A DNA stretch of 37,476 nucleotides, from NCBI GenBank assembly GCA_030840335.1, contig JAUZFR010000085.1, positions 1 through 37,476 of the forward strand. Direction: 5' to 3'. Made by a program: the position numbers and the translations under genes. Below the pieces are notes generated by a model. The model had not been told where the DNA came from and did no database searches. It saw nothing but the letters and a program-made list of their open reading frames with translations. Below, in pieces: positions 36,311 to 37,476 of the stretch. The DNA is from Actinomycetota bacterium. Lineage in GTDB: Bacteria > Actinomycetota > Actinomycetes > Actinomycetales > Microbacteriaceae. Each line of letters begins with the position of its first letter. Position 1 is the stretch's first letter.

Positions 36311-37476
36311 GTGGTTACTGACGATCAAGCTCCCTGGGGACGCGTCGATGAGACGGGAACCGTCTTCGTTCGCGAGGCCGCTGGTGAACGGGAAGTTGGC
36401 CAGTACCCGGATGGCTCGCCCGAAGAAGCGCTCGCATACTTCGAACGCAAGTTCGTCGAACTCGCTGGTCAGGTGACGCTGCTCGAGCAGCGTGCGAAGC
36501 GCGGAGCACCTGCGGCGGACGTAGCCAAGGCCGTCGCCTCGCTGTCGGCGTCGGTGTCGACCGCGAACGCGGTGGGCAACCTCGAAGCACTTCACACTCG
36601 CCTTGAAGCCCTCGGTGGCGCGGTCTCAGAACTGACCGAAAAGCAGAGCGAAGAGGCCAAAGCCGCCGTCGAGGCCGCTCTCGCGGAGCGCACCGCAATT
36701 GTGATCGAGGCGGAAACCCTCGCGGCACAAGACCCGGCCAAGGCGCAGTGGAAGCAAGTCAGCGCAACCCTCGACGACATCTTCGCGAGGTGGCAGAAAC
36801 ACCAGCAGGATGGACCGCGACTGCCCAAGAACGAAAGCAATGACCTGTGGAAGCGCTTCCGTGCGGCTCGCGGCACCATTGACGCGCACCGCAAGGCGTT
36901 CTTCGCCGAACTGGACAGCACCCACAAGGATGCCCGCACACGCAAGCAGGAACTCGTAACCAAGGCGGAAGCGCTCATGTCGAAGGGTGCCGACGGTATC
37001 CCGGCTTACCGCACGCTCCTCGATGACTGGAAGTCCGCAGGCCGCGCCGGCAAGAAGTTCGATGACGCGCTCTGGGCGAAGTTCAAGGCCGCCGGAGACG
37101 CGCTGTACTCGGCCAAGTCGGAGATCGACGCACGCGACAACGTCGAATTCGACGCAAACCTCAAGCTCAAGCTCGAGCTCTTGGCTGAAGCCGAGCCTCT
37201 GCTCGCCGAAACGGATCGCGCCAGGGCGAGGGACGCCCTGCTGAGCATCCAGCGCCGCTGGGACCAGATCGGCAAGGTTCCTCGCGAGCAGGTCAAGGTC
37301 ATCGAAGATCGTCTGCGCAAGGTCGAAACGGCCGTGCGCAAGTTGGATGAAGACCACTGGCAGCGCAGCAACCCCGAGAAGCAGGCGCGCAGTGAAGGTC
37401 TCGCGAGCCAGCTGCACGATGCGATCGCGCGGCTTGAAAGCGAACTGGCTGACGCAAAGGCCAGCGGCGACAAGAA
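36311..37476 (+). CDS. DUF349 domain-containing protein (3' end cut by window edge)
   Basis: At least 388 residues of a long, highly charged, coiled-coil-prone protein of the DUF349 family. After a short N-terminal domain (PWGRVDETGTVFVREAAGEREVGQYP, residues about 8-33), helical segments carry the repeated DUF349 pattern: WKQVSATLDDIFARWQ, LWKRFRAARGTIDAHR, LLDDWKSAGRAGKKFDDALW and ALLSIQRRWDQIGKVP. The pattern W-x-x-hydrophobic with LW(K)RF is typical. Function is not established. The GTG at 36311 has AAGGTGA a few bases upstream and leads into the conserved DETG segment. It is read in the same direction as the cyclophilin gene. Family identification is good, role unknown. Confidence 0.88.
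   Translation, partial: MVTDDQAPWGRVDETGTVFVREAAGEREVGQYPDGSPEEALAYFERKFVELAGQVTLLEQRAKRGAPAADVAKAVASLSASVSTANAVGNLEALHTRLEALGGAVSELTEKQSEEAKAAVEAALAERTAIVIEAETLAAQDPAKAQWKQVSATLDDIFARWQKHQQDGPRLPKNESNDLWKRFRAARGTIDAHRKAFFAELDSTHKDARTRKQELVTKAEALMSKGADGIPAYRTLLDDWKSAGRAGKKFDDALWAKFKAAGDALYSAKSEIDARDNVEFDANLKLKLELLAEAEPLLAETDRARARDALLSIQRRWDQIGKVPREQVKVIEDRLRKVETAVRKLDEDHWQRSNPEKQARSEGLASQLHDAIARLESELADAKASGDK

Overview
The window is a gene-dense, high-GC actinobacterial chromosome segment. Gene order, GTG/TTG starts, a mycobacterial-type LexA box, a PyrR-type pyr leader, helicase-dead PriA, a DUF222/HNH (13E12-type) gene and an mIHF-like protein next to gmk all point to Actinomycetia. The gene set and style of the secreted protein suggest Microbacteriaceae; this last step is inference. 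I recognise no transposon, CRISPR array, tRNA or rRNA, and no gap without a gene exceeds about 211 bases.

Layout, read right to left because nearly everything is on the minus strand. At the right edge two plus-strand genes (membrane-anchored cyclophilin and a truncated DUF349 protein) diverge from a minus-strand DUF222/HNH gene whose promoter carries a perfect LexA box and which is followed after 26 bases by rarA. Next come rpsD with its own leader, a small membrane protein, alaS, ruvX, mltG and the shikimate run aroE-aroC-aroK-aroB-(SDR)-aroQ, then efp-nusB. A secreted Ig-like protein with its own terminator separates nusB from the pyrimidine operon pyrR-pyrB-pyrC-(membrane protein)-carA-carB-pyrF. 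That operon runs by a 4-base overlap into gmk, which here is fused to an N-terminal mIHF-like DNA-binding domain. rpoZ, coaBC, metK, priA, fmt, rsmB, rpe, an FKBP isomerase, hisE, hisG and a truncated hisF complete the left half.

How the genes work together: the central block makes UMP and aromatic amino-acid precursors, with CoA, SAM and GDP supply, and sits beside translation genes (efp, nusB, alaS, rpsD, fmt, rsmB). Most junctions are ATGA, GTGA, TAGTG or near-zero gaps, implying long polycistronic mRNAs with translational coupling. The clearest regulatory signals are a PyrR-binding loop beside the pyrR Shine-Dalgarno and the LexA operator over the promoter of the HNH gene.

The most interesting observations are the mIHF-guanylate kinase fusion at the end of the pyr operon, the SOS-controlled HNH/rarA pair, and a recurring pattern of 15-18 bp tandem duplications, several at gene boundaries.
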